Shown here piece after piece: positions 21,324 to 35,300 of a stretch of 64,000 nucleotides of DNA. A model generated the notes under the pieces. That model did not search any database. It saw nothing but the letters and a program-made list of their open reading frames with translations, and was not told the DNA's origin. The stretch spans positions 26,584,508 to 26,648,507 of the forward strand of contig NC_088776.1 of NCBI RefSeq assembly GCF_954871325.1, in the 5' to 3' direction. The stretch is from Gordionus sp. m RMFG-2023 (Eukaryota; Nematomorpha; Gordioida; Chordodea; Parachordodidae). A program made the translations under genes and the position numbers. The stretch's first letter is position 1; the number at the start of each line of letters is the position of its first letter.

Positions 21324-24300
21324 ATGGATTTTAAATCTTTCGGACTAGACGAAAGGCTCCTAAAAGTAATCTAGATATGATCTTAAACTTAGTTAAAAAA
21401 TCTTCAGGCTATAGCAAAACTGGGTTGGGCAAAACCTACAATAATTCAAAAAGATGCAATACCTATTGTAATTGCTGGGAAAGATGTAATAATCAAAGCT
21501 TTTACAGGTTCAGGAAAAACGGCCATTTTTCTCATTCCAATTATTCAAAAATTATTAAATGATAAAGAAGTACGTACCTATATATTTTTGAAATTATATA
21601 TTTTTTCTTATTAGATACATTCAACTGATTCAAAAATAAGAGCATTAATTTTGGTCCCTTCTAAAGACTTGTCAAATCAAATATATGAAAATTTGAAAGT
21701 TTATTTCTATAAATCATTAATATCTAAAATAGGTGCAAAATTTAGAAATTGACATATTCCTGTTCAGATGAAATAAATTTTGTCCAGCTAAATAACAAAA
21801 TGAATATGTAAAATTTTATACATTATTCGGTTTAATAAATTAATTTTTAGGAATTACCCTTATAATAATAATGATATCATTATTTCTACTCCATCCAGTA
21901 TATTATCATTATTAGATGAAAATAAAATAAGCATTTCATTTATCGAAATGCTAGTTGTTGATGAGGCTGATTTACTTTTATCATTTGGATATGGGGGAGA
22001 CTTCAGACAACTTACAAAGTTTTTATTTTATTAATAAAAATATTAAAATAAAGTATACTTTTTATAGGTTAAAAAGATAATATTTTATTTATGTATATAT
22101 ATAAAGCAGGTTGTACTTAGCCCTTAAGTCATAACTTTTTTTCTGATGTATACTAACTAAAATTTACAATTTTTTCTAAAAATATTAATTATTGATTGAA
22201 AGAATATAATGATTTTATTTTTATAAAATAATTCTCATAAATATAAATTATAAAGAATTTATAGAACACATATAATGTGACAGCTTTATTATTTTGACAT
22301 ATTTGTTTTTTGTAGTAATGACATTTGGGCATCATCACTCTTAGACCTGCCTATGCCCTGTTTTAGGTTTTATAATTTTACTGTTGCAAAAAATAACATG
22401 ACATCTTGCAAAATAAAAAAAATTCAGCGAAATATTCATAAAATATTAATATAAACTCAACAACATATTTCATTCATAATTTATGAAATAACTATTTCCT
22501 TCTTGCAAAATTTTGAAATTAACTTTAAAAATGTAATAATTATACATTTAGATATGCAAGCTCTTTAAGTTCAAATAGTAAAGAAAACAATTAAAATAAT
22601 TAAGTATGCTAAATTTGATTTAACTAATGTAATTTTTAGATAAATATTTTATATATTCCATGTTAATGTAATCAATGTTCAATCACACCTATTTAATTTG
22701 GTTCTTGATTATTCAGAAACTCCCTAATTTGACCAAATTTTTAGTTCCAATCAAATTCCTATTAACTATTATTATAAAATGCCTTGATAAATTTGGTAAC
22801 TTCCTACTTTGAAAAGTGTGCATTTTTAAATTTTGTTCATTTGCATAAACCTATTTGAAATGGGAATTTGTTGTATTCATTCATTTATACAATAAAATTT
22901 TATCATCTTTTTAAAACTACTCATTTCAGGCGCATAACCAATGGAGAGAAAAAGGGGAAAATTTAACCCACATTGAGTTTTCATAAATATCAGCTAATAA
23001 AAATTTTACCTCCCCCCCTCCACATCAAATTTCTGCAATATCAGAGTTTATCTTTGCTGCTAGTTGCATTAATAAAATATTTCCCTATAGCTCACTACTT
23101 TGTAGAAATTTACAAAAACCAAATTTAGATTTGGTTCAGGTTATTGATTTGGCGGAAAATGTATATGAACATGTAAATAAAAATGAATGTAGATGAATAT
23201 TTTCATAATATTTATCTAGACGTTGAATCGAAGGCTAAATCTTATGATATAACACTAATTAAAGCTAGTCTAGCATTGACAATTGATGTAATATAAATGT
23301 TGACTCAACTGAAGAATTATAAAATAACCATTTTCATCCATTCTTAGATACTTTATCGCAAACTAAACCTAAAGTACGGTTTTTAGATAAAAAACAAGTC
23401 TTTAGCAATCTTCAAATTTTATTACCTCTGATACCACTATTGGTAAAAAATATTTAGCAAAATTTTATTCCTACGATATTGATGGTATATATATTTACTA
23501 TGTTTGGCTATTTTATCTAAGCATGCTATTGATGCGCTCAATCGGTTTAAGGAAACCTTGGCTCAATTTCCAAATATTTTGAAGTTGTTTTATATTCATA
23601 TTTGCCTATTACAACATGTACGAATGAAAGGAACTTTTCCAACTTATAAGGTTGATAACTTATTTACAAAGTACTACTTCCGAATCCCGGCTATATGGGT
23701 CAGCTCTGTTAAATATCCACAGAGATTTGGTTTTAACAACGAACGAAATTCTTGATGAATTGGCAAATTTCCCACGAAAATTAAAAATCGCAATAATTAT
23801 AGTATTTAATAAAATTTTTGTATAATATTGTATTTGATAAGAGGTTATAAAAACTTGTTCTTTAAAAAATTTTCTAGTCAATTTAAAATAATTTGGAAAT
23901 AGATATGGAAAGCCAAAATTATAATTACAACGTGATTAAATAAGATAGTAGGATAGGATATGTATATGGAGCAAAAATTACATCGTTATATGCAATAGCG
24001 CAAAAATAATATTTATCAATCAAGCTTTTATTTTTATATATATTGGCAATAACTCAAATTTTCAAAATGTCGAGTGGAGCACTCAAACACCGTCGATATA
24101 AACCAGAGATATATAATGACCTCTTATTCTCAATTGAATTTATAAAGACTGCTTCACAATTTTCAAACAAACAATGGAGAATAAATTATTTTGTAATCTA
24201 AAATTATTGTTATTTCTTGTCTTGCATAGAAAAAAAAATTAGCATCAAAAACTATTTAATTTATTACCCAAGATTTTTGATATTCTTCAAAATAGTAGTT

Positions 24301-26135
24301 GCTTACTTTCTTGCTTTGCACAGAAAATGTATGAAAAACTAGGGTAGTATCACAATTTGTGAGAGGAACTTTACTTTAAACTTAGGTGATTATCCTTATT
24401 ATTCTACTTATTCCTTTTGAAAAAGTGATATATATTTCTCAATTAATAATTTAGTATTTCGTCTGCTCAGTATTTTTCTAAATTATATTTTTATTGCTAA
24501 TCTGAAGGATTTGATTTATCGAAAAAACTAATTGCAAGTGGATATATATGACTATAATCAGCCGACGATTTGACAAATAAAAATTTTAGACTTTCAAACA
24601 TTTTAAATTATAGGACATGCGAGTTGATTTGTATTAATTTATTTTATATCATTTGTAATTTCATAAAATAAATATAATTTTAGATATATACCAAGAACTT
24701 GCCAAACAATACTTATATCTGCAACTCTAAATAAAGATATTAAATTTTTAAAAAACATGATGCCTAATGATCCAGTATATAATATACTACACTTTACCAT
24801 TATATATTTTTTTTTACTAGTTAATCATTAAATTGAAGGATTCAAATCTACCACCGCAAACACAACTATCTCAATATGTCATTAGGTATTTGATATCATT
24901 TTATTATAATTTAATGATAACTGCTTAGATGTGATGAGGATGAAGAAAAATTTACTTTATGCTACATCTTATTAAAGCTCAAGTTATTACGTGGAAAAAC
25001 TATATTTTTTGTTAATACAATTGATCGTGGTTATAAGTATAAACTAATTTTAATTTTTATTCAATAATATTGTAATATAGACTTAAGTTATACTTGGAAT
25101 TATTTGGTATCAAGTGTTGTTTACTTAATTCCGAATTGCCTTTATTATCAAGGTACCTACTATTCTTACATTTTATCTATATGTTATCAAGATGCCATAT
25201 TATGAATCAATTTAATGAAGGTTTATATGATTATGTTATAGCTGCAGATGAATCGCTTAGACAAATAAATACTAGTAATAAAGCGAAGAGTTTAAAAAGG
25301 TATTGAATATCGTTTTAAATAGTTTATATAAAATATAATTAAAGTTTTGCAAAAGATAAAGAGTTTAGAGCCTCGAGAGGTCTTGACTTTCAACGAATAT
25401 CGAACGTAGTTAATTTTGACTTCCCAAAAACAGTCAAATCATATATTCATAGAGTAGGGAGGTTAATAATTACGAAATAGTTTGCTTTAAAATACTTCAT
25501 TAAAAATTTATAGGACGGCTAGAGCTGACAATAATGGCACCGCTTTATCTTTAATTAAGGATGAAGAGTGCGAAATATTTAAAAAGGTGGAGAAATATTT
25601 AAATCCTAAAAACAGTACGTTCAACATTCTCGAGCCCATTATAAAAACATTCAACGTTCCAATAAAACAATTAGACGGTTTTAGGTTTTATCATTTATAA
25701 CGTATATCATATTCAAAATTGCTTCCGATTTTAGATATAGATCGACTGACGCCTATAAATCTATTACTCGTATATTGATAAAGGAAGCGAGATTTAAGGA
25801 GATAAAAACAGAAATTTTAAATAACGAAAAATTAAAAATATTTTTTCACAATAATCCTCATGATTTCGCCGTTTTGAGGCACGATAATGCGTTAAATATT
25901 AAAAATTCGCTTGTGAAAAGCCAAGTGGCATCTCATCTAAAACATATACCGGACTATTTAAGTATAACACTAATGTTGATTATGATTATTATAAGCAATA
26001 TTTAATTATAATTTAGTTCCAAACGCTTTTAAAGAGCTCACTCCCAACTATTCTTCTACTCTCAACAATTTAGCGCACAAGAAAAATAATGAAAAATTAC
26101 CGAAATATAAAGTTAGAAGAATATTAAGAAATTAA
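21324..26135 (+). CDS. DDX56: DEAD-box RNA helicase DDX56 (yeast Dbp9 orthologue), 14 exons
   Basis: Exons: 21324-21365, 21408-21569, 21615-21732, 21768-21807, 21851-22018, 24684-24774, 24821-24885, 24929-25036, 25081-25152, 25192-25299, 25369-25461, 25514-25684, 25735-25961, 26017-26135. They join in one frame to 527 residues (human about 547). Visible motifs: FGLDERLL start, Q motif [14 protein letters not shown], Walker [28 protein letters not shown] box [15 protein letters not shown] motif [36 protein letters not shown] and HRVGRTARA, then DDX56-specific FKEIKTEIL and VLRHD blocks and HIPDYL. The family works in nucleolar assembly of the large ribosomal subunit. Introns are 35-69 nt except intron 5 (2665 nt), which holds transposon debris. 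The start matches the family N-terminus (FEHMGLDPRLL in human). Confidence 0.95.
23090..23760 (+). pseudogene. hAT transposase relic (ZMYM1-like) in DDX56 intron 5
   Basis: Broken frames read [17 protein letters not shown] near 23180, then [20 protein letters not shown] and, in another frame, [16 protein letters not shown] near 23600, the hATC region of ZMYM1-like hATs (typical form: VLPVTTATNERSFSTL). Several frame breaks show it is old. It lies wholly within intron 5, on the same strand as the helicase. Confidence 0.7.
23882..24085 (-). repeat. Copy of the GGAGTGCTCCACT repeat end, inverted relative to 41648
   Basis: Read on the minus strand this matches 41648-41880: GTGCTCCACTCGACATTTT, GCATATAACGATGTAATTTT, TATTTAATCACGTTG and TTTGGCTTTCCATAT. 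It is therefore one end of the same transposon family as 41636-43058. It probably bounds the debris in intron 5. Confidence 0.7.
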
Positions 26136-26326
26136 AAATACATTATTTATTAGAAACAGAAAATGGTAGATCCTCTCAAGTCATTCAAATTTTAGCGATA
26201 TATAATTAATGTGACATAAATTACTAATAAATAAATTTATAGTAAATATGAATACTCATCTTGAATAAATAGTACATATAATTTATGAGAGTAAAATATC
26301 TTATTTTTTATATGAATTTTTTTTTA
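26136..26326. other. Short spacer between convergent DDX56 and FLII stops
   Basis: Only 191 bases separate the two stop codons. AATAAA occurs at about 26226 on the plus strand for DDX56. On the minus strand AATAAA overlaps the FLII stop at about 26328. Both 3' untranslated regions must share or overlap this spacer. Confidence 0.6.
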
Positions 26327-29300
26327 TTAATTGAGATTTTTTTTATAATGGTTCCAGGCATGGAAGCATTTTTTAAAATGCGAAGATTCATAATTCTTTA
26401 AAGTAAACATTAATTTTCTAGGTTTGTCCATTTGAATTACATTAAGATGCTCTAGATACAACTTAAATATATAGTTTATTTATATTTATGCTATTAAGAC
26501 ATACTTTGGCGCTCTTTAATGCTAATTTCATCTCTATTTCACTACTTTGTGGGCCTATCCAAATAAAAACTTTAGACCCGTCATCTAAAAGCATAATATC
26601 CTCATCACATAAATCATCCTATTAAAGATATTTGTATAATAAATATGTTTTATAGCGGTTTCGCCTTTTATGAATTTTTTAATTTTGAATCTTATTCCAT
26701 ATATATTAATCACAAACAAGACTAAAAATTAATCTCTTTTCAGTAGATTCTGGAATCTTAAAAAATTTACACATGCAAGTATTCTAGAAAGATCATATTT
26801 AAATCAAAAATCCGAATTGTAACAAATATCGGTTGAACCATTTTATATAATATAATTATGCAGAGAAGCACTTATTTTCTACAAATATAGATAATTATTT
26901 TCATAAAAATGCTATTGAGCCATACAATTTAAATACTGACTGCCAAATAGCAGTCCATACAAATATCTAAAAATGGTGATGACTGATATTGATTAATCAA
27001 AATTGATTGTTAATCTTTAAGGATATGATAAGATTCAAACAGGTGCATGGGATAAAACTTTTAACGGTTCGAGCTCGGTAATTAGTATTGGTTCGAGTTC
27101 GGATCTCTGTTTTAATTACCTAAGGATCATTAAAATAGAGTTAACACTATGGCCTTATATTTATTAATTTAATACCTGACAAAAATCTGCGCATCTTTCA
27201 GTTATCCTGAAATATCCCATATCATTAGAACAGCGAAATAATCGAAGATAATTCATATATTTAGCTTCCTTCAATTTATAAAAATTATGTTGTATGTATA
27301 TCCAAATATATTTAAATTTTTACTTTTTCATAATTATTTTTGCCACCTAAAGCAGGCCAAAAGAAATTTTCAGGTTCATTCCCTTCTTTGATAACTTGAA
27401 TATTATAATCCTATCAAATAAGCAAAAAATTATATTGATTAATATTTGTGGGGGCTATTGTTGTTAAAAATCTCAGTTACGTCGATAATATACCTAAATC
27501 TCAAGATATCACAAAATGGTGGCAAGGTTTGGTCTTTCTTATGGCGAAATCTCGAAGCTTGGGTAATATTTATTTAGCTAAGATTTTGATCATTTAAAAA
27601 ATCAGTAAAAGCTCAAGAAACGGTTTAAAAAAAATAATTGTGTCGGGTACACACTCAGGATATTTTTAAGGGTATGTTCATTTAATTCATCTTAATAAAT
27701 CCAGAACATAAAAACGTGAATAAAAATAATGGTCGTAATTATGTGCGTCTTTTGTTTGACATTTTTCATCAGATAAGTGGGTGCCTACCGGAGTTGTTAA
27801 AATAAAAAATATAACTATTGTTTTTAAATACATTTTTATTTTATGTTTATTATTTTAAAATATCCTATTTTTATGTATTAAATACAAGTTTTATTTTATA
27901 CAATGGATGGAAAATATGGTATAATAACTTCTATATTATAAATTCTGAGATGATTAATATTAGTAATACTGATGAAGAAGAAGAAAAAAGAATTGACATA
28001 GCGACTAGTCGATAAACTTCAAAGTTTCCAAATGAAGAAAACCGAAGGATTCAATATTATATATTTTTAACACTCAAAATGATATAGATAGGATATAAAT
28101 TTTAACACCCACCAAACTTTGAATGATTATTTTAGTGTCGTCATTTTCATAATATAAAGGTGTTTTCCAAAATAACACCCTACCTTCCATCGCCAGTTGT
28201 AAGACTTATTAAAAATGTATTTAAATGAGATTGACTTGGGTATTATTTATGGAAATATTTAGATTCAGATAATGTCATGTCATATATGCCAAATGTGTGA
28301 AATCCGCATTTCATATTAAATATTTCAATAATTTTCATATTTAAATTTTCTCCTTTTGATCTCACATTATTATATATAATTTTTTTATTTTTTGTACTCT
28401 TAACGGTTAACGGTGTAGATATTTACCAGGCTAGATATTTAGGATTATTTTTAGCCAATTTTTTTAAAAATATCATATTTGGGTTTTAATATAAAATGAA
28501 AATATTGAGCATTTTTATTCAACAAAAAAACCTGACCATAGTTTAAAAAACCGGCATTCTTTTTATATATTTTTGATTACTCAAAACTAATAAAACATTA
28601 AAATAAGAGCCGCACCTAATTTTTGCAATGCTTTCGAGAGACAAAAAATATTAATAAATTTTTAACTGGAGATATTTTGTAAGCCAATTCTTCAATTATT
28701 TCGATATCATTAGCACAAGCTTGGCTGCCTATCCACGCATAACAAAGCCCTGGTTCTTCATTGAAGGAATTTTGAAATGGTATTTTCAAAATATAACTTA
28801 AGAAAATAAAGATATAATTATTTATTGTATTTTTTAAGTTAAATTTGAAATATTTTATTAATCTCTAATTTTAAAAAGACATAATCAATAAACTTAAAAA
28901 CGTAGAATTTTCTTGCCTTTAAAAAATATTGATAATTCCAGTTTAAATTCATAAATTAACATACCAAAATGCACTATTTAAAAGGGTAGAATCACATTTT
29001 TGTATTTGTATACATCTTGTATAGAAAGTCGTGAAATTATTCGTTCTAATTTGGTATAATGATGGTGCCATCATATTTATCACATCATGATTTTGTAAAT
29101 TTTTCTCATGAACTGTGATACTCTTGTTTTTTATTCTTGGTCCACAATGAATTATAAATTTTCTTTTGAAATGAGATAAAAATTTAGGACTTTCTTGTTG
29201 CTAATTTATGTACATTTTATAAATTTGTAGAAGTTAAATAATAGGCAAATATATATAAAAACTTGTAAAACTCGGACAACTTGCAAATTTTCCTTGCCAA

Positions 29301-32300
29301 ATGTCTGTTCAAACTTTTTACCTAATCTAAAAAAATATGTATTTTAAAGATAGTCATATTAAGAATAGAATATCAAATTTATAAACTAAATCAACACGAA
29401 TGTAAAATTATTAAATGACTATACAATATACTACTAAATGCGAAATTGCAAATGTGTAGACCTGTGCACCCAGATACAAATCGGTGGCGGTTTTATTTTT
29501 TCATCGTCGGCTAGTTTCATCGTTTTCAATAATAAAATATTTTTTAAAAATAGTTCCAGTCGAATCAATAATATTTTATCGATTTCTTAGTAAATATATA
29601 TTTAAACAGAAACACCATATTATATAAATTTCGAATGCAAAAAAAATATTTAGGTAATAAATATAAATAACTAAAATCAAATATAGCTAAATGATAATTT
29701 TCATCGATAAATCTGATTATATTAAAATTGGTAGGATATGTTCTTTTGGCGTTAAGTATTAATTAAGCTATAAAAATAATTATTTCGGTAGGTCCACTAG
29801 TTGCGTTTGTAAACAACTTTTATAGCTAAATTAAATAATTTCGAGAATGCCAATCGTTTTTTTCCAAAATGATTGTGCATATTGCTCTAAATTGTTATTA
29901 TTTAAATCTTTACATAAGATGGAATGGTTTCGAGTTATTTTTGCATTATATGAGTTTAAGTCGCATTTCGATCATTGTCAATAAGTTTTAGACACTTAAT
30001 GAAAAATTGAAGTGGTGTAAAATCTTATATCAAAATATTTGGAAAATGAATATGAATGATGTTTAGACTATTCTTCATTTTTTTCGCAAATTTCAAGCAT
30101 GGTTCACAATAAAAAATATCAGGCATGTGCTTTTCTTAATTTCTTTCTCCAAAATTATTTTACCGAAGTATCTTTACACATGAGATGACTAGTTTTCTTA
30201 ATATTATAGAGCGTTGTTATTTGTTTTAATCCGTTTGAGTCCATTAAAATTTATTACACGAATAAATAATTGGAGAAAAGGGACATATAGTTTAGCAGGC
30301 TATTTATTTTAATAAAATGCAAAAATCTATTTAAAATTATACATAATATATTATGTTAAATCGGTGGCGAGCTTATCGACGCGGCTCAACTTAATAGGTG
30401 GCCTTTTCGGCGTGGCAAAAATTATCAGCGTAACACAGGTCTAGGACTACTATAATTATATATATTCAACATTTTTTTTTAAAGTAATACCCGAAAGAAA
30501 ATGTCAACCACCCAATAGTGCTGGCATCTCTTCCTTGCCAAAAATATATAACAGGTTGAAATTTTTCTTCCCAGAAATGATTTTCAGAAGGTTTATTTAA
30601 ATCAATAACATTTCCTATTCTATCAGCATCCTTATCTTCCGAATCTGACTCCACATCTTCATTTAATTAAATATTATAAATAAATTATAAACTAAAAATT
30701 GCCTTTTCAAAAAAATATAGAAAAAGATGAAGTAACTTATAATAGTAACTAACTAAACAAATTATTATATGACATTAAAAAAATAAATTATTCTTTTATA
30801 CTTGAAGCAGAACGTTCATTATTTTTTATGGACTTAATGGTTATGAATGCCTGATTTTTAATTTCAACCGCGACCCAATATCTACAAATGAAAGCATAAC
30901 ACGCTCCAGAATAAAACTGACCTTTATTTGTAATAATGTGGATAAAATCATTAATCATTACATGTATAAATTCAAAAGATATAACTATTGAGAGAATTAA
31001 TTATTCACAATTTTTTATTCTCTAGAATGATAAAAATATATAATACCTATTTCATTTTCCGGTAACTTAACATATTTTTTGCCTTCCAGCACAAAACATT
31101 CTAAGGTTTCAAGATCTTCATTCCATTCATTTATTAGTGCCTTCGCTCTTTCGTCATCTAAAGCTGGTTGACGAACTTTAAAAAGTGCTGATAAATCAAT
31201 TTCATTATGTATTCCCTTCAAAAACTGTTTTATATCCATTCCTTTATTTTAATATGATTAAATATATTTAGTATTACGTTAAATATAGGGAGGAAGATAT
31301 AATATGACTAATCCAATCAAATCAACCAAGCCTTCCCATTTTTTTTTCAAAATTACTAATGACCCCCCCCCCCCCCTAATGGATTGCCGATTTTCCTTTT
31401 TTCATATATTTAGAAGTAAATTTTAGTTAAAAAAATATATTGCATAAATTAACCTAAATACCAGGGATGTGAACCCGGACCCTGAACCCTCGTATTTTGG
31501 CTGAACCCGGACCCTTTTAAAAAGTGGAGGGTCCAAGGGTTCAGGGTGCTAAAAATTTTTAACTTAAATTTTTTTTTTAAATTAATGTAAAAATATAATT
31601 TTTAAAAAAATAATATAAAATTTTTATAATTTTATTAATTTTTTTCGTGGAATCTCCCTAAAAAATAGTCACTTTAAAACTATAATTGATAAAGCAAGGG
31701 ATGTTGTAAAATATTTAAGAACTCCTACAATTGTTAGAATATTAAAATCCATGAAAAGGTAAATGGCAATTTTAGATTGCACAACACGTTAGTCCTCTAT
31801 ATGTATGATGCTAGAGCGATTATTAAGTTTGAAAGATTTCTGTAATGATTTTATCATAGGAGCATGTGAAATCATTTTGTCAGAAGATGATTGGAATCAA
31901 GTAAAAGAGATTACTAGTGTGCTGGTTCCTTTAAAAATAACAACATTGAGAGTGCAAGCAGAACAATTATGTTTATCGGATTTTTATGGCATATGGTTAA
32001 GATGTCGATTAGAGTTAGGGAGATTAACAAGTTCTTTTTCAAATGAAGTATTAGAAAATACCAAAATAAGAGAGCAACAATATTTACAAAATAGTGTTGT
32101 ATATGCTTCTATATATTTAGACCCGCGATGGTTTTATTAAGTAGTGAGCAAAAACAAATGGCTATAGAACATCTTGAAGATTTATGGAATACCCAAAACT
32201 CTATTATTTACAATACATTGGTGGTTACAACAATATCTACTGGTTGTAGCGATAACAATGTTAATGATAACGATATTGATGATCTGGAAGTTTTACTATT

Positions 32301-35300
32301 AGATAGAGAAAAAAAATTAAATTATCATCTGATAGAAAGGAGCAAAAAATATCTATTGTATCTTTAATAGAAAGTTCTCGGAAGTTATGAGAATAAATAG
32401 AGATGCAAACATTTTAAAATTTTGGGAGGAAAATTCTTCAATATATCCAGAATTATATACCTTTTCTAGAATCGTCATGGCTGTGCCGGCAACACAAGTA
32501 CAATAATTTATGTATTATAAAAATGACTATCTATTTTAGGTAAGCGTAGAAAGTAGATTTTCATCGTTGACTAATTTACGTGGAAATTTGAAGGATGATA
32601 TTTTAGAAGATATCATGATTGTGCGATTGAATAAAATATTTAAAATATAAAATCTCATTTCATGTGTATATATTGAAGTATAATAAAAAATGAATGAAAA
32701 AAAGTCTTATTTTGAGTCATTATTTTTATGTTCCCTCTGAACCCGGACCCGGGTCCCTTTTAAATTTATTACCGGACCCGAACCCGGACCCTTTTTTTTT
32801 GTCGAAGGGTTCACATCCCTGATTAATACTTCATAAATTATGCTTTTAAATATTGCATAAATTATCATTATTACTTAATTTAGTCATTAACTATTTATTT
32901 ATATTTCTCTGATATATTAAATGTTTTTATTTATTACCTAATAGCTGGGATGTGAACCTGATCTACTAAACACTGGTATTTTGGCTGTACCTCAACCAGA
33001 ACTCTTTTTAAAAGTGGATGGTTCAAGGGTTTTAGGTGTCAAAAAAAAAATGTTTTCCTTTAAATTCGTGAAAATTAAATTAAATTTCTTTTTCGAAATC
33101 ATATTTTATCTCTTCCCATTTTTTAAAATTTTCTGGTTTTATACTTCCATTTAATAGATAATATCTTTAATTTATATCAATTTTAGAAAATATATATGTG
33201 AAATTGTAGTGTAGGTCATAATATCTTATAAATGAAAATTTTATAATATGCTATATAATAGGAATCGTTGCTTATGTTGTATATCAATTTTAGAAAGTGA
33301 AATACTGAAAATTTGTAGCAGACGCGTAACTAAACCCCCTACCTCCATCGCAAATTTACCTGCTCTAGTAAATAACATTTTAAGATAATAAAATACCCCA
33401 AAATTGTAAACATTATATACGAATTTGAAAGATAAATTAGGAAAAGTTAATAACTTTTTAAATCGGTGGGTCTATTTATTTTATTGCTTGACTAACAACA
33501 TAATAAATCATTTATTACTAAATATCACTCGGCAAACCACATAATAAATCATTTATTATTAAATATCGCTCGGGTGGGAAATGTCAATCGGCTAACCACA
33601 TGCATTCCTTTTTTATGACGAACGCGGCCGAATTTAACGTTCGTTCAATTTTAAAAACACTTTATTTATATTTAATACTAATCCGAATTTTTAAGAAAAA
33701 AGTCTTATAATTTATAATCAATTGTTTTTCCTTTTTCACATTTCAATTTTTTTAACACGCCATTATTATAGTTTATATTTTAATAGATTAGCATAAGCAT
33801 GGATATTATTATTTCAACATCATCTGATTATGAAAATTCAAAATCAGATGAATTAACACAATGGCCAAAATATGATAAATATTTTACAGTAACATCCTAT
33901 ATTGAAGGAACTAATTCAATACTTACCAAATGTAAAATGTGCCCAAAAATTATATCAGTTTCAAAATCTTCAGTTCCAATTAAAACGACATTTGATTCTA
34001 ATATTAATTATTTTATATAATATATTATAACTAAGCAAAATCATTAAATTGAAGAAAAAATGCATTTGGGCTACTTGACGTCAACGATAACGATAGTTAT
34101 TTTAAAACTAAAAAAATTAGTGGCCTAAAATATGGTCAATCAATGATAGACGCAGTATTAAATGGGATTAATAAAAGGTATTAAAGCTATCACTCTCAAT
34201 TAATTACATATATTTTATTTTTTTTAAAGATTTGAACATATACTATATGAAGATCAATAAGTTCTTTCTGCAATTATACTTCCAGTATTCAAGCTTCAAT
34301 GGCCATGGATAAACTTTCACAGAACGAACCTCTAAAAAATAAACTTATAGCGTTATTAAAAAAATGCATTGAAAACCCTAGAAATGATAATGCAAGAACT
34401 GTTAATTTCGAGATATCTTTTTTTTGACGAGGAAGTAGTGGATAGATTGGTGAAAGATAACTTATCTCAATTTTTTGAAGCAAAGGACAAAACAATAAAT
34501 GTTTTTAATAAATTCCCCACGTTAAAAGAGTTGTTTATTAAGTATAATATCGCAATCCCCTCATATGCCCCTGTAGAGCGTGTTATTAGAAAATTTTTAA
34601 AACAATTGTGAAGAAAATTTTTTTATAAATAAAAATATCTTTTTACTCGCTATATTATATTGTATTTATAATTATATTATCAAAATAAAACTATATTATT
34701 TTTTAGCATGTCTAATATATTGTGTTAAAAAATATAAGCATGACCGGAAAAAAAATAATTATTTTTATTAAATTAAATTTAAAAAAAAGTTTCTACATCT
34801 TCTACAAGGCTTTCCATAAAAATCTTTATAAATTATATATAAAAATGAGCTTTACTGCATTCCAGATGTTTTCTTCCAATACATTAAATAATCTATTAAT
34901 ATCATTATGCGTTAGGTTTTATTTTGTATGAGGGTAACACATCTAAATTGTTTGATGTTGCTATCTGCAACAGTCTTTTGCATAAAATGTATATTCCTTT
35001 TATTTATATTCAAGTTTTCCTTCTTTAGAACCTGATTTGTTCAATTGGTCTAAAATATTTCAATTTCTTTTTTAGATATAAGGTACTAGTATCTAAACCA
35101 GGCTCATTCCATGTGCTAAAAATATTATTGTATCATTTAATAATAATTTTTACATTTTAAGATGTTATATTCTATCACTTCAAAATTTAAAAAAGTTTCA
35201 AAAAACGCAAGCTATTTTGACTTTTAATAAATAATTTAAAATGCAAAACGTAAATGTGATCAATTATTTGCGTTTTGAAACGCAGCGTTGAAACGTTCGA

